Positions 41,059 to 52,580 of a stretch of 64,000 nt of DNA are shown one piece after another. The position numbers and the translations under genes were made by a program. Source of the stretch: Medicago truncatula (lineage: Eukaryota > Streptophyta > Magnoliopsida > Fabales > Fabaceae); NCBI RefSeq assembly GCF_003473485.1, contig NC_053042.1, positions 7,215,501-7,279,500 of the forward strand. The letters are read 5' to 3'. Under the pieces are notes generated by a model, which saw only the letters and a program-made list of their open reading frames with translations, searched no databases and was not told the DNA's origin. Position 1 is the stretch's first letter; the number at the start of each line of letters is the position of its first letter.

Positions 41059-42575
41059 TATACCTTTGGTGCCTTTAGTATGAGTTATATTTGTCTGACA
41101 AATATTGATGCTAAGCTAGGTAGAGAAACAAAGATAAATGTTGATTGCTATCATCATTCTTATGCCTAAGTAGTTTGAAGCTATGTAATTGGTGTTTATG
41201 AATGTATGTTCGTAGAACACAAACAATGTTGAATTAATGTGTACGAAAATGTTGAAACAATGATTGATAATGCTGTTTTTTTTCCTTATTTGTATTTATT
41301 TTGGAAGTAACTCTCTTGTGTTGATACATCTATATTCATAAGCTATCCAATATCGCTTATGAAAACAACTTACAACTTATATAAAAACAATTTAAGCTCC
41401 AATCATTAAAAATGTTTGTTGATAGCTCAATATTATAATGACACTCAAACTATATCTGTAATAGCATTGAAACCAAGGAGCAATAGAGTGTGCCTGTTTA
41501 TTTATCTGGATGTTTTTTAATGCTTATTTACTATTTTGAAATATCAATTTAATATTATGGCCGTTTTGTTTGTTCTTCAGGAGGTAGTAGGATTACAGTT
41601 TCTCATTGCTGGAAGTTAAGGTTTGCTTTTGACTTTTCTATTGTAATTTCCTGGAGTAAGAAATGTTGTATTTGATTCGCTATTTACTGTATGTTTGGAG
41701 GGTTTTATAATTTGTCTCATTTTAAAGTTCCCCTAAATTGGAGGGTTTTAGGGGGTTAAACATACAAATTGACAATTTTGTTCTTATAATAATTCAAAAT
41801 TTCAATTATAATTTACAAGATAAATTACAAAATATAACACAATGTATTGATTTTAAAAGAAAAGAAAAGGTAAAATAGTAAAATTATCGCATAAACCCTT
41901 CATCTCATTTCCTTGTTGGTTTCTTTAACTCCTAAACAAGCTTAATGCTATCCCTCCTTTCTCCCTTCCCTTCTTTCCCTTTCCTTCCCCTTCCCTCAAA
42001 ACTCGCAAACAAAGCCTTAGTTGATACGAATATTGTATTATATATATATTGAGGTTTGAATCCCAAATTTCTCCGTTATTAACCTTAAAAGATGATTTTC
42101 TAACACCAAACTACTGGACAAATAAAAAATAAAGACTAAAACGATAGACAATCAAGCTATAAGTTTCAAGTATAATTAAACCTATTAGTTTAAAGTGCAG
42201 GAATATTCGATTTAGAATGGAGATATCATGCTTATATCTTTCGAAAACAACAAGTACTTGTTGTCTAGTTATGTGGGAATAAATTCAGCCCCACTCATTC
42301 GTTTCATACTATTGAAAATCTAAAATAAAGTTAAAGAGTTGAAAAGGGCAACAAATAAAAACAATACAAGGACCATTTGGATATTCCTCGCCAATTATCT
42401 TTCATTCACATGTAAATTCTAATGCATGACCTCTTGAACTTGAAGTCGTACTAGTAGAAGATACGTGCACAACACGTAGAAGCAGCATAAACTAAAACGT
42501 GCCACATATATATTATTAACATTATTGAAGTTGGATTCTGCAAATTTTAAAAAACAAACATATAGTGTTTGTGTT
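41059..42575. other. Intergenic region downstream of SABATH copy B
   Basis: No gene is supported. From about 42170 to 42575 it resembles the 3' flank of SABATH copy A ('gcttatatctttcgaaaacaacaagtacttg' type sequence near 30.7 kb), so the duplication unit extends beyond the stop codon. Confidence 0.6.
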
Positions 42576-45500
42576 TCATTGTCGCTTGACAAGAGAAATG
42601 ATCAAATTGATGTATTTGGTCCTTGTTTTTGACAAATGATCCTCCACAAATTTGGCAAACCTTTGAAACAATTCATCCATTATATGACTCCCAAAATGAT
42701 ATTCCAACATGGACTCAACCACAGCCCTTATGGTCTTTGCAACTCGTTCTCCACTTATCATTGTATCATCACTTTGCAATTCTATGCCATCATCCCAATC
42801 AATTTCATAAGCTTCATGGGAATTCACCATGAATGAACCTTCTTTTTCAATCTCCATTTTCAATTCTTCAAAACATGGTGCATAGTAAGGAGCGTTAAAT
42901 GAGTCCACCTTTTCTTCTTCAACTAGACCCTATGTACCAAAAGCAAATAAAAAAAATTAAAAGAAAAAATTATGAGTTTTAAAAGTATATATTGATAGTA
43001 TACCCTTGATCTTAGCCAATCAACCATCCACCAGATGAAACCGGCAGTCACAATGTAAATTTTTTTTTTTACAATATTTCATAAATAATATAATAAAGTT
43101 TTGTCATCATAAAATCCTATTGGATGTTTATTTTGACAAGAAAATCTTATTAGATGTTGTGGTCTAAAATAAACCGGAGGTGAGTCGAATCAAACAATGG
43201 AAAAGGCCAAAGGTAGGTGTACTTCTTTCCAAAAAAAAAAAGGTAGGGATACTTGGTGGTTTAAAATGAACATAAGTTAATGGTGGAGGATATGACACAA
43301 AAGAACCCCTCATGGCCTTCAACTTTGGATCTATTCAGTTTCATATTTTATGTTATTGTTAACAAATCGATAACATTTTACCTATAAACAAGTGATATTT
43401 GTACGATTATTTTGTGATAATTTTTAGACAATTTTCTCTATGTCTCTCATACTCGTGTTATTCTCTTACTCTCTCTCTATATATTGATTTTTATCTCTTT
43501 ATCGTTTTTGACAAATAAAAAGAGTGGGAAAGAAAGTTGTCACGAAATAGTTGCACAAATATCATTACTATTATCTATATTACACGATGACCAATCGTAA
43601 ATATGATAGATATTAACCGCCTTCAATGTTTTTTAATCTAGTTTTTTTTTTTGTGTGGATAAATCCGATGTTTTTTACTCTTATCTAGGTTTTTGTTGTA
43701 TAAATGCATCGACTAATTTTTTTAGATAAGTAGAATTATATTGGCTAATCCCCGTGAGCTTAACTCAATTAGTAGGGATATTTCATATAATATGCCGGAG
43801 CTGAGGTTCGAACCCCACTTCACTTCTCCATAATTAAATTGTGTGAGCTATAGTCATTAAGCTACTTGACCAAAAAAATAAATAAATTATATTGGCTAGA
43901 AGCTCTCCTGATGAATATTTTAGCCCTCATTTATGGACTAAAATATACTCACACCCATTTCATGTAAACATTTGGGCATTTTTAATTAAAAATAATAATT
44001 GAAAATTTATGTTACCATGTAGTTTCGAAATTCCCAAAAAAAAATTGTTATTTTTAAATGTTTTGATTTCATAAAACAAAAGATGGGCAAATATGAATGT
44101 TTTGATTTCATATAAATTTATGTTTTAGTTTAGTTCCTTTTTTTTAAAAGCAACGTGTTTTACATCACATTACTTTTGAAATATGTTCCTTGTGTCTTTT
44201 GAATATATATATATATATATATATATATCCCACACATACAAATTGAGGATTATAGCAAACTTTAAAAAAAAAAAAATAAGGATTATACCAAACTTAAAAA
44301 CTACAAAAAAGAAAGACTACAATCAATCGAATTTTGGATTATTTTTTTTAGATAGAAAATATATATTTAACCCTAAAATAAATAACCAACACTCAGGTTG
44401 GAATCATAACTTAAAGAACTAAAAAACTAACTACAACTTTTAGTCTACTTTTAGCCCTCTTTGTAATTTTTTTTTTTATTTTTTTAAGGATTTTGTAGTA
44501 GCGTGTACGGTACGGTAGTAGAGAAGTAACCCTAATGTAAGTGGAAAACAATTGAAGTACCTCTAAAACCAAAGTCATAAGAGCCTGTGCTAAAAGTTCC
44601 CATTGATAGCAACAGTTGGGTGATGTTGGGTCCATGGATTCTCTGCCCATAAAAGAAAGGACCATTCGTCCCCCATGCACCATTTCTTGAGAACGTGACT
44701 CAAGAAACTGTGAAAAATCATTTTTAAATTGTTGTGAATAAGCTTTTAGCACACAATTGGGACTGCTCTTTGATATGTATAGTTTTCCTTTGTTCAACCC
44801 TTTCCCTCTTTCATCCTCCAAACCACCAGGAGCCTGCAAAAATCATACGATACTAATTAGTTTCCTACGTGTAAAAGATGTCCAGCAAAATTCCCTTGAA
44901 AAGTCATATTTAATTTTTTTTTTTTAAAGAATATTTAAAAGTCACTTAGGATCATCTCTCCATTTAAAGCACAAGTTAATGAATTAAATATAAATTCTTT
45001 TTATTGAGTTTCTTAACATGTGTTGTACAGGTTAGCACCACTATCCTTTGTGCATTGCATTCAATAGATTGTTTTATAATAAATGAGTTTTGTTGAAATA
45101 TATATAGAGAGAAATGCAAACAAATGTCCAACTTAATGAAAATAATTGATAAATTTATGTAAGAAAATTACTATCTTTTAAAGTTTTAATATGATAATTA
45201 CATGTTTCTCTAAATGAGATTTCATATTTAAACTTCTTAACAAGTACCTTTGTTAGTATTTTCAACATATATATATTGGCGAATAGAATGCTTATATTAA
45301 ATATTGACATCAAAAAATTAAAAAATAAGTAACGTGTACATCTGAGACTCACTTAGACACCCAAATGAGGGTACCCCATTGTGGATGTTTTACTTATTGG
45401 AACATTTTAAATGATTAGAAAATATATACTCCTTCCGTCGTAAATTATAAAAAGAAGAAAAACTCATTTTGACCCAAATAATAAGTAAAAAAGATAAACT

Positions 45501-46897
45501 TTTGTGCAAAAAGTTAGCATTCTCCTCTTATGCAAATTGTCTTTAATTTGCTCTTCCTCTCATTTTCTCCTCTTATTTAAAAGGAGAATGCTAACCTTTG
45601 CCCTTGGGGCATTGGTTAAGAGGATAAAAATAGAAATATAGCATTCAAAAATGATGAAAAGTGATAAATTTAACTTTTTAAAAGTTAAAATGGTGTTGAA
45701 ACTAATGCAAACATGCTACTTTTAGCTTCCTTAACCATTGTCCTAAGGGCAATGGTTAGCAAGACCCTATTTAAAAAAATGAATTTTTCCAAAGTGAAAT
45801 TAAATGCAAATTGCCTTTAATTTGCTCTCCCTCTCATTTTCTCTATAACAAATAACTAATATAAATTATTTTTACATCTTTTCATTGAACTAATTTCAAG
45901 GAGAACACAAGAAACTATACTCTAAATTATCATGTTTTAGTTTTTTTAATAAGTGTGAAATGATTTTTTTTTTTCCTTATAATATGAGACGGAAGTAGTA
46001 TACCATTAATTTAAAGATCAAATGTACTAGTGCATATCAAATTGCCGAATGTACCGTCAAATTTCTTTGTTTATTTACTTTTCTCGCTCTGATCTTTATT
46101 ATACTCCTCTATTTTAAAATGAATGTCGTCTAATGTTTTTACACACATATTAAGAAATGCATATCTCCGTGACCTTAGCTCAGTTGATAGGGATATTGCA
46201 TATTATATGCAGGGGCTGGGGTTCGAACCCCGGACACCTCACTTCTCCACAATTAAATTGTGTGAGCTCTAGCCACTAGCCTACTTGACCAAAAAAAAAT
46301 TAAGAAATGTATTAATTAAAAGAAAGAGAGATGTTATTTTACCAAATTATCCTAATCAACTATTTGTTTATTTTTCGTTAAAGAAAAAAATAATATTTTA
46401 AAAGTAGTGTATATAGTATTAATTGAAAGGTATAATTGAAAAGAAAAAGTTATTATTACATAGAAAATCGAAAGTGACATTTATTTTAAAACAAAATTTT
46501 GAAACGGAGAGAGAGTAATAAACAAAACTCTAACACATCAAGATCAATGGAAACATATTGGAAATAGTTGTCCATGTAATAATTTTATAAATTTAAATTT
46601 ATTTCGTAAATATATACTATTAGTTAATTCTAAAGGAGCAAGATAATAGACGTTTTTTTTTTAGCAAAGATAATAGACGTTTACTACATATATAATTTAA
46701 AGATATCTCAAAACGAAGTTTAATGAAAGGAGGATAACGAAGTTTAATGAAAGAGATGAGGAAAATTAGTTGAGTACATCCATCGATAACTAAATGTTTG
46801 TTGTGTGTCGGAAGCTCAAAGTCTTTCGTGTGGCTAAAATTCAATTACAACAAACTAACAAGAAAGATTAGATTATTTTGTACATATATTTTATAAG

Positions 46898-46965
<68 letters not shown>

Positions 46966-48394
46966 AATACTTTTGAAAACTGTTTTTAAAAACCAAAAAA
47001 ACTTAATTGCAAGTTTGGTCCCCTATTTTAATCATTTTGCCAAATAGGTCCCCATATTTTAAAATTCGACAGTTTTGGTCCCTTTATCTAAAATTTTGTC
47101 TAAAATATGGTGATATAACATGTTTTAAATGGAGTTTTCAAAGGAATTATTTTACGATTTCATCGATGTTGATATTTTATCATCTTCAGATCATATATCA
47201 TGATATTTAAAATCTATCACATCACCTTTTTTTAGTTAAAAAATATGACAGAGGGACCAAAACTGTCGAATTTTAAAATAGGGGGATCAATTCCACACAA
47301 AGATGAAAATAGGGGGACCAGCCAACTAAAAATAAATAAAACCCAATGAAGGGACAAACCTTAGAAAGCCAATGGAGGCTTGAAGAAGAGTGCACAAAAT
47401 GAAGGGACTTAGTTGGGAAGAGTCTACCATAAAAAGTGCCCGGTACAGCAGAAACAAAACAATTAGAACCATTGTGATCATGATGATTATTATTTCCCTT
47501 TTGTTGGCTTAATTTTTTGTGGAAAGATGGCAAAGAAGCAAAAATGTTGTTGAAGTCATTGGTGAAAAGGTCATTCATATATAACATTAGCTCCTTTGGT
47601 GCTGGTCGATTCAACATGCTTGAGGTTGCATTTATAGCTTCAACTATTTCTGAAATTACCCTTAGGGCATTAGGTCCTGATGAACAACCTAAATCAGCAA
47701 TTCCCATCTTCATTATTGGCCATCGTTTTGTTGAGCATAGAATTTCCACAATAGCTTTCTTTGTTGCTTGATTTGTCAATGATATTATCTTCCTCTACAT
47801 ATTTTATTTACACAAATTAAAACATGCATCTTTTCATTAATTGTATGCGTTTATTGTCAACAAAAACAACATATATAAGTACAATTATAAACATGAATTA
47901 GAATCATTAGTGTCCAACTCGAACGTCAACAATTGGATCCAATTGAAACTTAGAATATGGGTTGATGAAAACATGCATGTTTCTTGAATATATATATAAA
48001 ATATTAGAACTTGTTTTTGTCTTGATCATCTGATTCTCATGAAGGGATTACGATTTACGAACCTTGATGTTCTAGAGTCCGGTTGAGATTAACTAAGTCT
48101 GGTCATTGATTACTTTAGTTAGTATTTGAACTTTAATTTTTTCTAAAGATTCGTCTAAGCTTATTAAACCACTTGAACCCTACTACCTACGTACCTACTA
48201 CTTAGTTCTTTTATCACGATTAATTTTAAGAACTTTTTTTTTTTTTTTGATAAAGAAAGAACTAATTTTACTTACAATTAATTTGTATAAAATCTTGGAA
48301 TCTTAAAGCCAATCAGTACCTGGACGAAAGAGTTCATGGCATAGCTAGTTTCGCCAGCTCCTTTATTCATGTGAAGTGTTTCTACAGTTTCCAT
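42576..48394 (-). CDS. SABATH carboxyl methyltransferase, copy B, 378 aa
   Basis: Four minus-strand exons: 48394-48320, 47794-47360, 44833-44561 and 42929-42576. They total 379 codons with stop, and the first three match copy A in length exactly (75, 435, 273 nt). The same family features are present: [12 protein letters not shown], Gln25 at the end of exon 1, [23 protein letters not shown], His-Trp in [10 protein letters not shown] and [10 protein letters not shown]. The protein differs from copy A at about a dozen positions in exon 2 and several in exon 4, but in exon 3 only at the first three codons. The role is S-adenosylmethionine-dependent methylation of a small acid, jasmonate/benzoate type by the His-Trp motif; the actual substrate cannot be read from sequence. 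Introns 2 and 3 are enlarged by MITEs and SINEs. Its promoter is contiguous, unlike copy A. Confidence 0.9.
43748..43884 (+). mobile_element. tRNA-derived SINE, family 1, in SABATH B intron 3
   Basis: A box CTTAACTCAATTAGTAGGG, B box GAGGTTCGAACCCC, the body 'ataattaaattgtgtgag' and an A-rich tail. Flanked by a perfect 14-bp repeat aattatattggcta (43734-43747 and 43885-43898). Confidence 0.85.
44449..44826. repeat. Near-identical tract shared with copy A (B side)
   Basis: Partner of 31567-31943; see that entry. The 37-mer ending at 44441, just before the tract, also occurs at 38632-38668 in the DNA between the two genes. Confidence 0.85.
45427..46000. mobile_element. Stowaway-like MITE with internal insertion
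   Basis: Ends TACTCCTTCCGTCGTAAATT and the inverse 'ttataatatgagacggaagtagta'. At about 570 bp it is far longer than usual. The interior contains a foldback with 'gttagcattctccttttaaa' type arms around 45520-45600, so a second element is probably nested. Confidence 0.6.
46102..46517. mobile_element. Stowaway-like MITE split by a SINE
   Basis: Left end TACTCCTCTATTTTAAAATG and right end 'cattttattttaaaac...gaaacggagagagagta' are inverted. A SINE with its own target duplication sits inside at 46160-46298, so the MITE is older. Confidence 0.65.
46160..46298 (+). mobile_element. tRNA-derived SINE, family 1, inside a Stowaway MITE
   Basis: A box CTTAGCTCAGTTGATAGGG, B box GGGGTTCGAACCCC, the body 'ccacaattaaattgtgtgag' and tail of A. 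Perfect 11-bp repeats attaagaaatg at 46149-46159 and 46299-46309. Confidence 0.88.
46901..46960. repeat. (AT)30 microsatellite in SABATH B intron 2
   Basis: Sixty bases of uninterrupted AT repeat, likely polymorphic between accessions. Confidence 0.95.
47000..47330. mobile_element. Decayed Mutator-type MITE in SABATH B intron 2
   Basis: The left end 'cttaattgcaagtttggtcc' and inverted phrases 'aaattcgacagttttggtcc' and 'ggaccaaaactgtcgaattt' mark a foldback of the same broad group as 51816-52165. The right end is degraded. It lies about 30 bp inside the intron from the exon 2 donor site. Confidence 0.55.
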
Positions 48395-48496
48395 TTTCTT
48401 TTCTTATTGGACAGATGAGAAGGTGATGAATGTTCCTTTCAATTAGGGAAACAATATCCTAAGCAAATGAGTTTGTACCTAAGTACTATGTTATAG

Positions 48497-48632
48497 GTTC
48501 ATGGAAGAGCTGTATGTATAAATAGAGCAATAGCCAGCCAGACCAATAATAGGAACCACATATAGAGGAGAGGAAGTACGATATTAACTAGTCCACTCAT
48601 GCATGGAAATGGTCCCTAGATAGCTACGTATG
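48497..48632 (-). promoter_or_regulatory. Promoter region of SABATH copy B
   Basis: This AT-rich block lies 100-240 bp upstream of the ATG and contains CTATTTATAC (TATA-like) at 48516-48525 on the gene strand. Its conservation with 36850-36990 suggests a functional shared ancestral promoter. Confidence 0.5.
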
Positions 48633-48643
48633 GAAAAAAGAAT

Positions 48644-49208
48644 GGGTTAAATAATTTTTTTATCCTTATGAATATTTCAAGTTTACCTTTTAATTTCTTT
48701 AAAATTTTCTTTTAACTTCTAATTCTCTAAAAGTTTTCCGTCTACACTTTTGATCCAATCTTTTAAATTAAATCATGTGTGTCCTTTAAATTTTTGAATG
48801 AGCTTTTACATGAATGTTTAAAATATTATAAGAATTTTTCCAAAAAAAATATAATTTTTTTAACCTAATGAATTAAATATGAATTTTTGTTAAAAAAACA
48901 TAAAAATTCATACAAAATTGAGAGATAGCTTCAAAAAACATAAAAATTCATATTTAATTTCTGTTTTGTTAAAAAACAAAATTGAGAGATATTTATAATA
49001 TTATAAACATTCATACAAAATCTCGTTCAAAATTCCAAATGATACACATGAGTTTCAAAATTCCAAATGATGCGTATAAGTTTGAAAAGCATGTCCTAAA
49101 GTGGTGATGAATGAAAAGCTTTTGGGAGACTAAAAGTCGAAACAAAATTTTAGGATGACTAAAACGAAAATTTGAAATATTTATTAGGAGCAAAAACATA
49201 TTTAATCC
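48644..49208. mobile_element. Mutator-like MITE, 9-bp target duplication
   Basis: Ends GGGTTAAATAATTTTTTTAT and 'aaaacatatttaatcc' are inverted, flanked by aaaaagaat at 48635-48643 and 49209-49217. It sits directly upstream of the SABATH B promoter block. Confidence 0.75.
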
Positions 49209-49878
49209 AAAAAGAATTGTCTAACAACAAATTATTAATGATTGCTTAAATCTTTTTTTTTAACATCACTAATTAAATCTTGGGAAAAGGGCGCTTGTTA
49301 AAGAATTAAAAAAAGATTTGTAAAAAAAAAAAAAAGGAATTAAAAGAGAAATATTATATTGAATTTATTTTCTGTAACAAAACATATTATATTAGAAATT
49401 GTGTATTATGTTTTTTAAAAATCGAAAAAGAGAGCTCTTTTCAATTGTCTTTATCATTTCTTAACAACTGAGTGGGGAACATTGCACAATTGAGTTGTGG
49501 TAACAATGCAGTGGGAACATAAGAACAATAAAATGGTGAAGAAATGGACTCGGATGCACAAGGACAAACCGATCGTGATCATGAATTAGACCCTGGTTTT
49601 TTATTCTTAGATTCATGAATCAGGCTTATTTTGATTCTTTAGTAGTATATTTTATTTTGGGTATATTTCAGCCTGTTGTGAATCCAAATAAATTGCTTAA
49701 ATGTGATAAACTATTATTACTCAATGAGTACAAATAAATTTTCAAATAAATTGAGTTCAAATAAATTTTGTGTGACATTTTATTTCAGAATTCAACAATA
49801 ATTTTTTTATTATTCAATCATATAAGTGAGAGACACCACATTTTAATCCAAAACCTTAAGATATTATATATATATATA

Positions 49879-50162
49879 GGGTTAATTAAGTTTTTGATCC
49901 CTAAAAATATCTGCAGTTTTGTTTTTAGTCCCTATAAAAATAAATCAGACTTTTTAATCCCTACAAAATTTTATATTAATGTTTTTAGTCTCTATAAAAT
50001 TTTCCGTCAGCATTTTTAGTTCCTATTAAAAATTTCCATCAACATTTTTGGTCCCTAAAATGCTTAAGGAAAATGTCACAGGGACTAAAAGTGTGATTTT
50101 GTTTTGTAGGAACTAAAAACAAAACTGTAAATATTTATAGGGACTAAATGCTTAATTAACCC
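49879..50162. mobile_element. Mutator-type MITE
   Basis: Ends GGGTTAATTAAGTTTTTGATCC and the inverse 'actaaatgcttaattaaccc'. The arms carry 'tttttagtccctataaaa' phrases. It is flanked by AT runs so the duplication cannot be defined. Confidence 0.7.
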
Positions 50163-50238
50163 TTATATATATATGGATCACCTCGCATATATATTCAACA
50201 TTAAGTGTGAGATTTAATCAGTCACACTTGAAACTCAA

Positions 50239-50318
50239 CAATCTCCCCCTTAAATATGAGACATTCACATCACTAGCGTGATCCACACTTAGATCCCGCT
50301 TCCAAGACTCTGATATCA
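50239..50318 (-). mobile_element. LTR/TRIM-type junction remnant
   Basis: On the minus strand TGATATCAGAGTC (primer-binding-like, 50306-50318) is followed about 65 bp later by AAGGGGGAGATTGTTGAG, a polypurine tract followed by a TGTTG LTR start. The spacing fits a TRIM or a collapsed Copia element. Confidence 0.45.
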
Positions 50319-50510
50319 TTGTTGGGTTATGAGGATGTAGGGAATCATTCAAGTGAGAGAGATATCACTTTTCTATTCATAGTAGCACATATTACTCAAA
50401 TTTGATATACCAACACCATGCATATTTTTCAAGCCATGAAACACTCATTCAAGTTCCAGTAAATACAATATGAGGGTGGTAATGACCGATGCAAAAGATA
50501 TCAGCAACAA

Positions 50511-50602
50511 CTTTTTCATCAAAATTTTAACTAATTAAGGAAGTGTACTTTCACTTCTTTTTCATCCAAAGTTTAACTAATTAAGGAAGTGTACTTTCAC
50601 TT
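50511..50602. repeat. Tandem duplication, 46-bp unit x 2
   Basis: Two units starting ctttttcatc(a/c)aaa(a/g)ttt and ending gtgtactttcactt, with two differences visible between them. Confidence 0.85.
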
Positions 50603-50805
50603 TCTATGACCAAAGAAAATTAAGAACGTCCTTAGCTAGTGTTTCACGTTTAAAACTCATGGAAAACGAGTATCGTGAACGCGGAAGAAACATATGGTAG
50701 TGATTTGTGACTCTCTTGCACCACATTTCACAAAAAGAAAAAGGGAAAAAAACGTGGTATTTCTATCTTCGATGAAACATAAAACACTAAACTTTCTTGC
50801 ATATA

Positions 50806-51410
50806 AGAAAAAAAATGTTAAATATGTTTTTGTCCCTATATTTTAAGTGACTTCAAAGAATAGTCCCTACATTTTTAAAAATGTTTTTGCACTCCCTACC
50901 TTTTACTTCCGTAATTGGTCCATGTTGTCTATTTTTGCATAATAAGCAAACAGAAGTCTGATGTGACAATATTTTTATTTATTTTTTTATTTTTTTGTCA
51001 AAATTAAAAATGGGTTTGGGCCAAATGACTCCATCTGACCTGGTTCATATCAATTTGACTCGTCTTCATCATTTTTCGACCATGCGCGGCAAGTTCCATT
51101 CCAAAATTCATAATCGTTTCATAGGCATTCATCATTCACCACCCCCACTCTTTCCACTTCCTGTGTACTCCAATCGTCCCAGTATCATCATCATCCACTC
51201 TTCCGACCAATGTATTTTAGAGGTTGAGCAATTCACGAGTTTCTTAGAGCAATCATCATGTTATATTATAAGTTGGCCAAGCTTGCTTTGGCCCAACGAG
51301 CCTAACTACATAAATAGGTTGGATATGACTAGAACACTTGTTTTTGGTGTGCATTTTGTTAAAGAAAATTTCTCTTTACGCACCAAACATTGATCACAAG
51401 TACCCCTACA
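50806..51410. other. Half of a Mutator-type MITE plus unassigned sequence
   Basis: A left arm (GTTAAATATGTTTTTGTCCC...) is visible to about 50960 without a matching right arm. Sequence after it is more GC-rich, with a 132-codon open frame at 50995-51393. That frame begins in a poly-T/A border and shows no family features, so I do not call it a gene. Confidence 0.35.
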
Positions 51411-51428
51411 ATGACGTTTTTACCTCCA

Positions 51429-51503
51429 ACGACAGTTAACTGTCGTTTGCTGTCTACGGTAGTTAATTGTCGTTTGTTATACGACAGTGACAGTTAATTG
51501 CCG
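51429..51503. repeat. Three copies of an AGTTAACT-centred palindrome
   Basis: ACGACAGTTAACTGTCGT at 51429-51446 is a perfect 18-bp palindrome. Variants follow at 51456-51473 and 51488-51503. Similar AGTTAACT palindromes occur inside the MITE at 27522-27688. Confidence 0.6.
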
Positions 51504-51815
51504 TTCTAGACATGATTGATATATCAAGCAACTCACTTGTACTACATTATTCATTCACCAACTTTCCTCCCTCTTCCATCCCTAACCCATAAAGTTCAAT
51601 TTCTTTTTTGCAAACATTTTGTCTCAAATCATTTTATTGTTGGATTATGAGCGATAATTATTGTTGAATTAGCGTGCTCTTTGTTGAATGGTGTTTCTGA
51701 GTTACAAGTGTTTAAACAGATTGTTTTGTGAACTAGTTGTGCATTCAAATACTACAAACGATATTTATCTCTGAAATTGATAGTTAACTTTCATAGGTGC
51801 CAACGATATTTAATT

Positions 51816-52165
51816 GGCTTAATAGCAGTTTTGACCCTCTATATTTCAAGAAGTTGCGATTTTGGCCTGCTAACTAAATAAACTACAAAACTGCCCCCTA
51901 AGTATTGACTTTTTTGCAGTTTTAGCCCCCCAGGCCAATTTTGACCAAGTCAAAGCTGATGTGGACGCCACGTGTGTATTTTAATTATTAAAAAATAAAA
52001 AAATATTTTTAGTTTTTTAATTAAAAAAATAAAACAAAAAGGGGCCAAAACTGCAAAAAAAAAAAAAAAAAATCAATACTTAGGGGGCGATTTTGTAGTT
52101 TATTTAGTTAGGGAGTCAAAATCGCAACTTCTTAAAACATAAGGGGTCGAAACTGCTATTAAGCC
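51816..52165. mobile_element. Mutator-type MITE, 9-bp target duplication
   Basis: Ends GGCTTAATAGCAGTTTTGAC and the inverse 'gtcgaaactgctattaagcc', flanked by perfect tatttaatt at 51807-51815 and 52166-52174. The arms keep 'aagttgcgattttg' and 'aagtattga' in inverted orientation. Confidence 0.85.
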
Positions 52166-52387
52166 TATTTAATTCTCGCTGACGGTATTTTCCTCAATTT
52201 AAGTTGTCTGAAAGCAAATAATGGAGCCTAAAGAGCAATTTTCTTTGTTAAGCATGACCATCCATTATGGACTTTATGTATAAATAAATCAGACCATACC
52301 AGCCCATTTCATTTTTTTTTCTTTCTATTTTTAGTTTATTAATTAACTTGTTTTTTTTATATATATATATATATATTTTTTTTTTAA

Positions 52388-52580
52388 AAACTCGGTATCC
52401 GATCCATGAATCGACTAATCCGAGGGGACCAATCTCACCGCCCACTTGCAGGGGCCTCGTTTAAAGCCAGAGCAAGGTCTGTATTGACTTACCCACCGAA
52501 ATTGGCATCAGAGGGAATCGAACCTGAGACCTCTGGAGGAGCAAACTCCAAGATCCCAAGCCAACCACTAGGCCAACCCC
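52388..52580 (-). mobile_element. tRNA-derived SINE, third family (Au-SINE-like)
   Basis: On the minus strand it begins GGGGTTGGCCTAGTGGTTGG (A box), then has the B box CAGGTTCGATTCC, a long unique body and a 3' T/A-rich end. The length (about 190 bp) and A-box wording resemble Au-type plant SINEs. It abuts the Mutator-like element that follows. Confidence 0.6.

Noticed and set aside
50995..51393. 132-codon open frame after a half MITE
   Set aside because: It opens in a low-complexity border without a convincing ATG context and resembles no family; likely decayed repeat.
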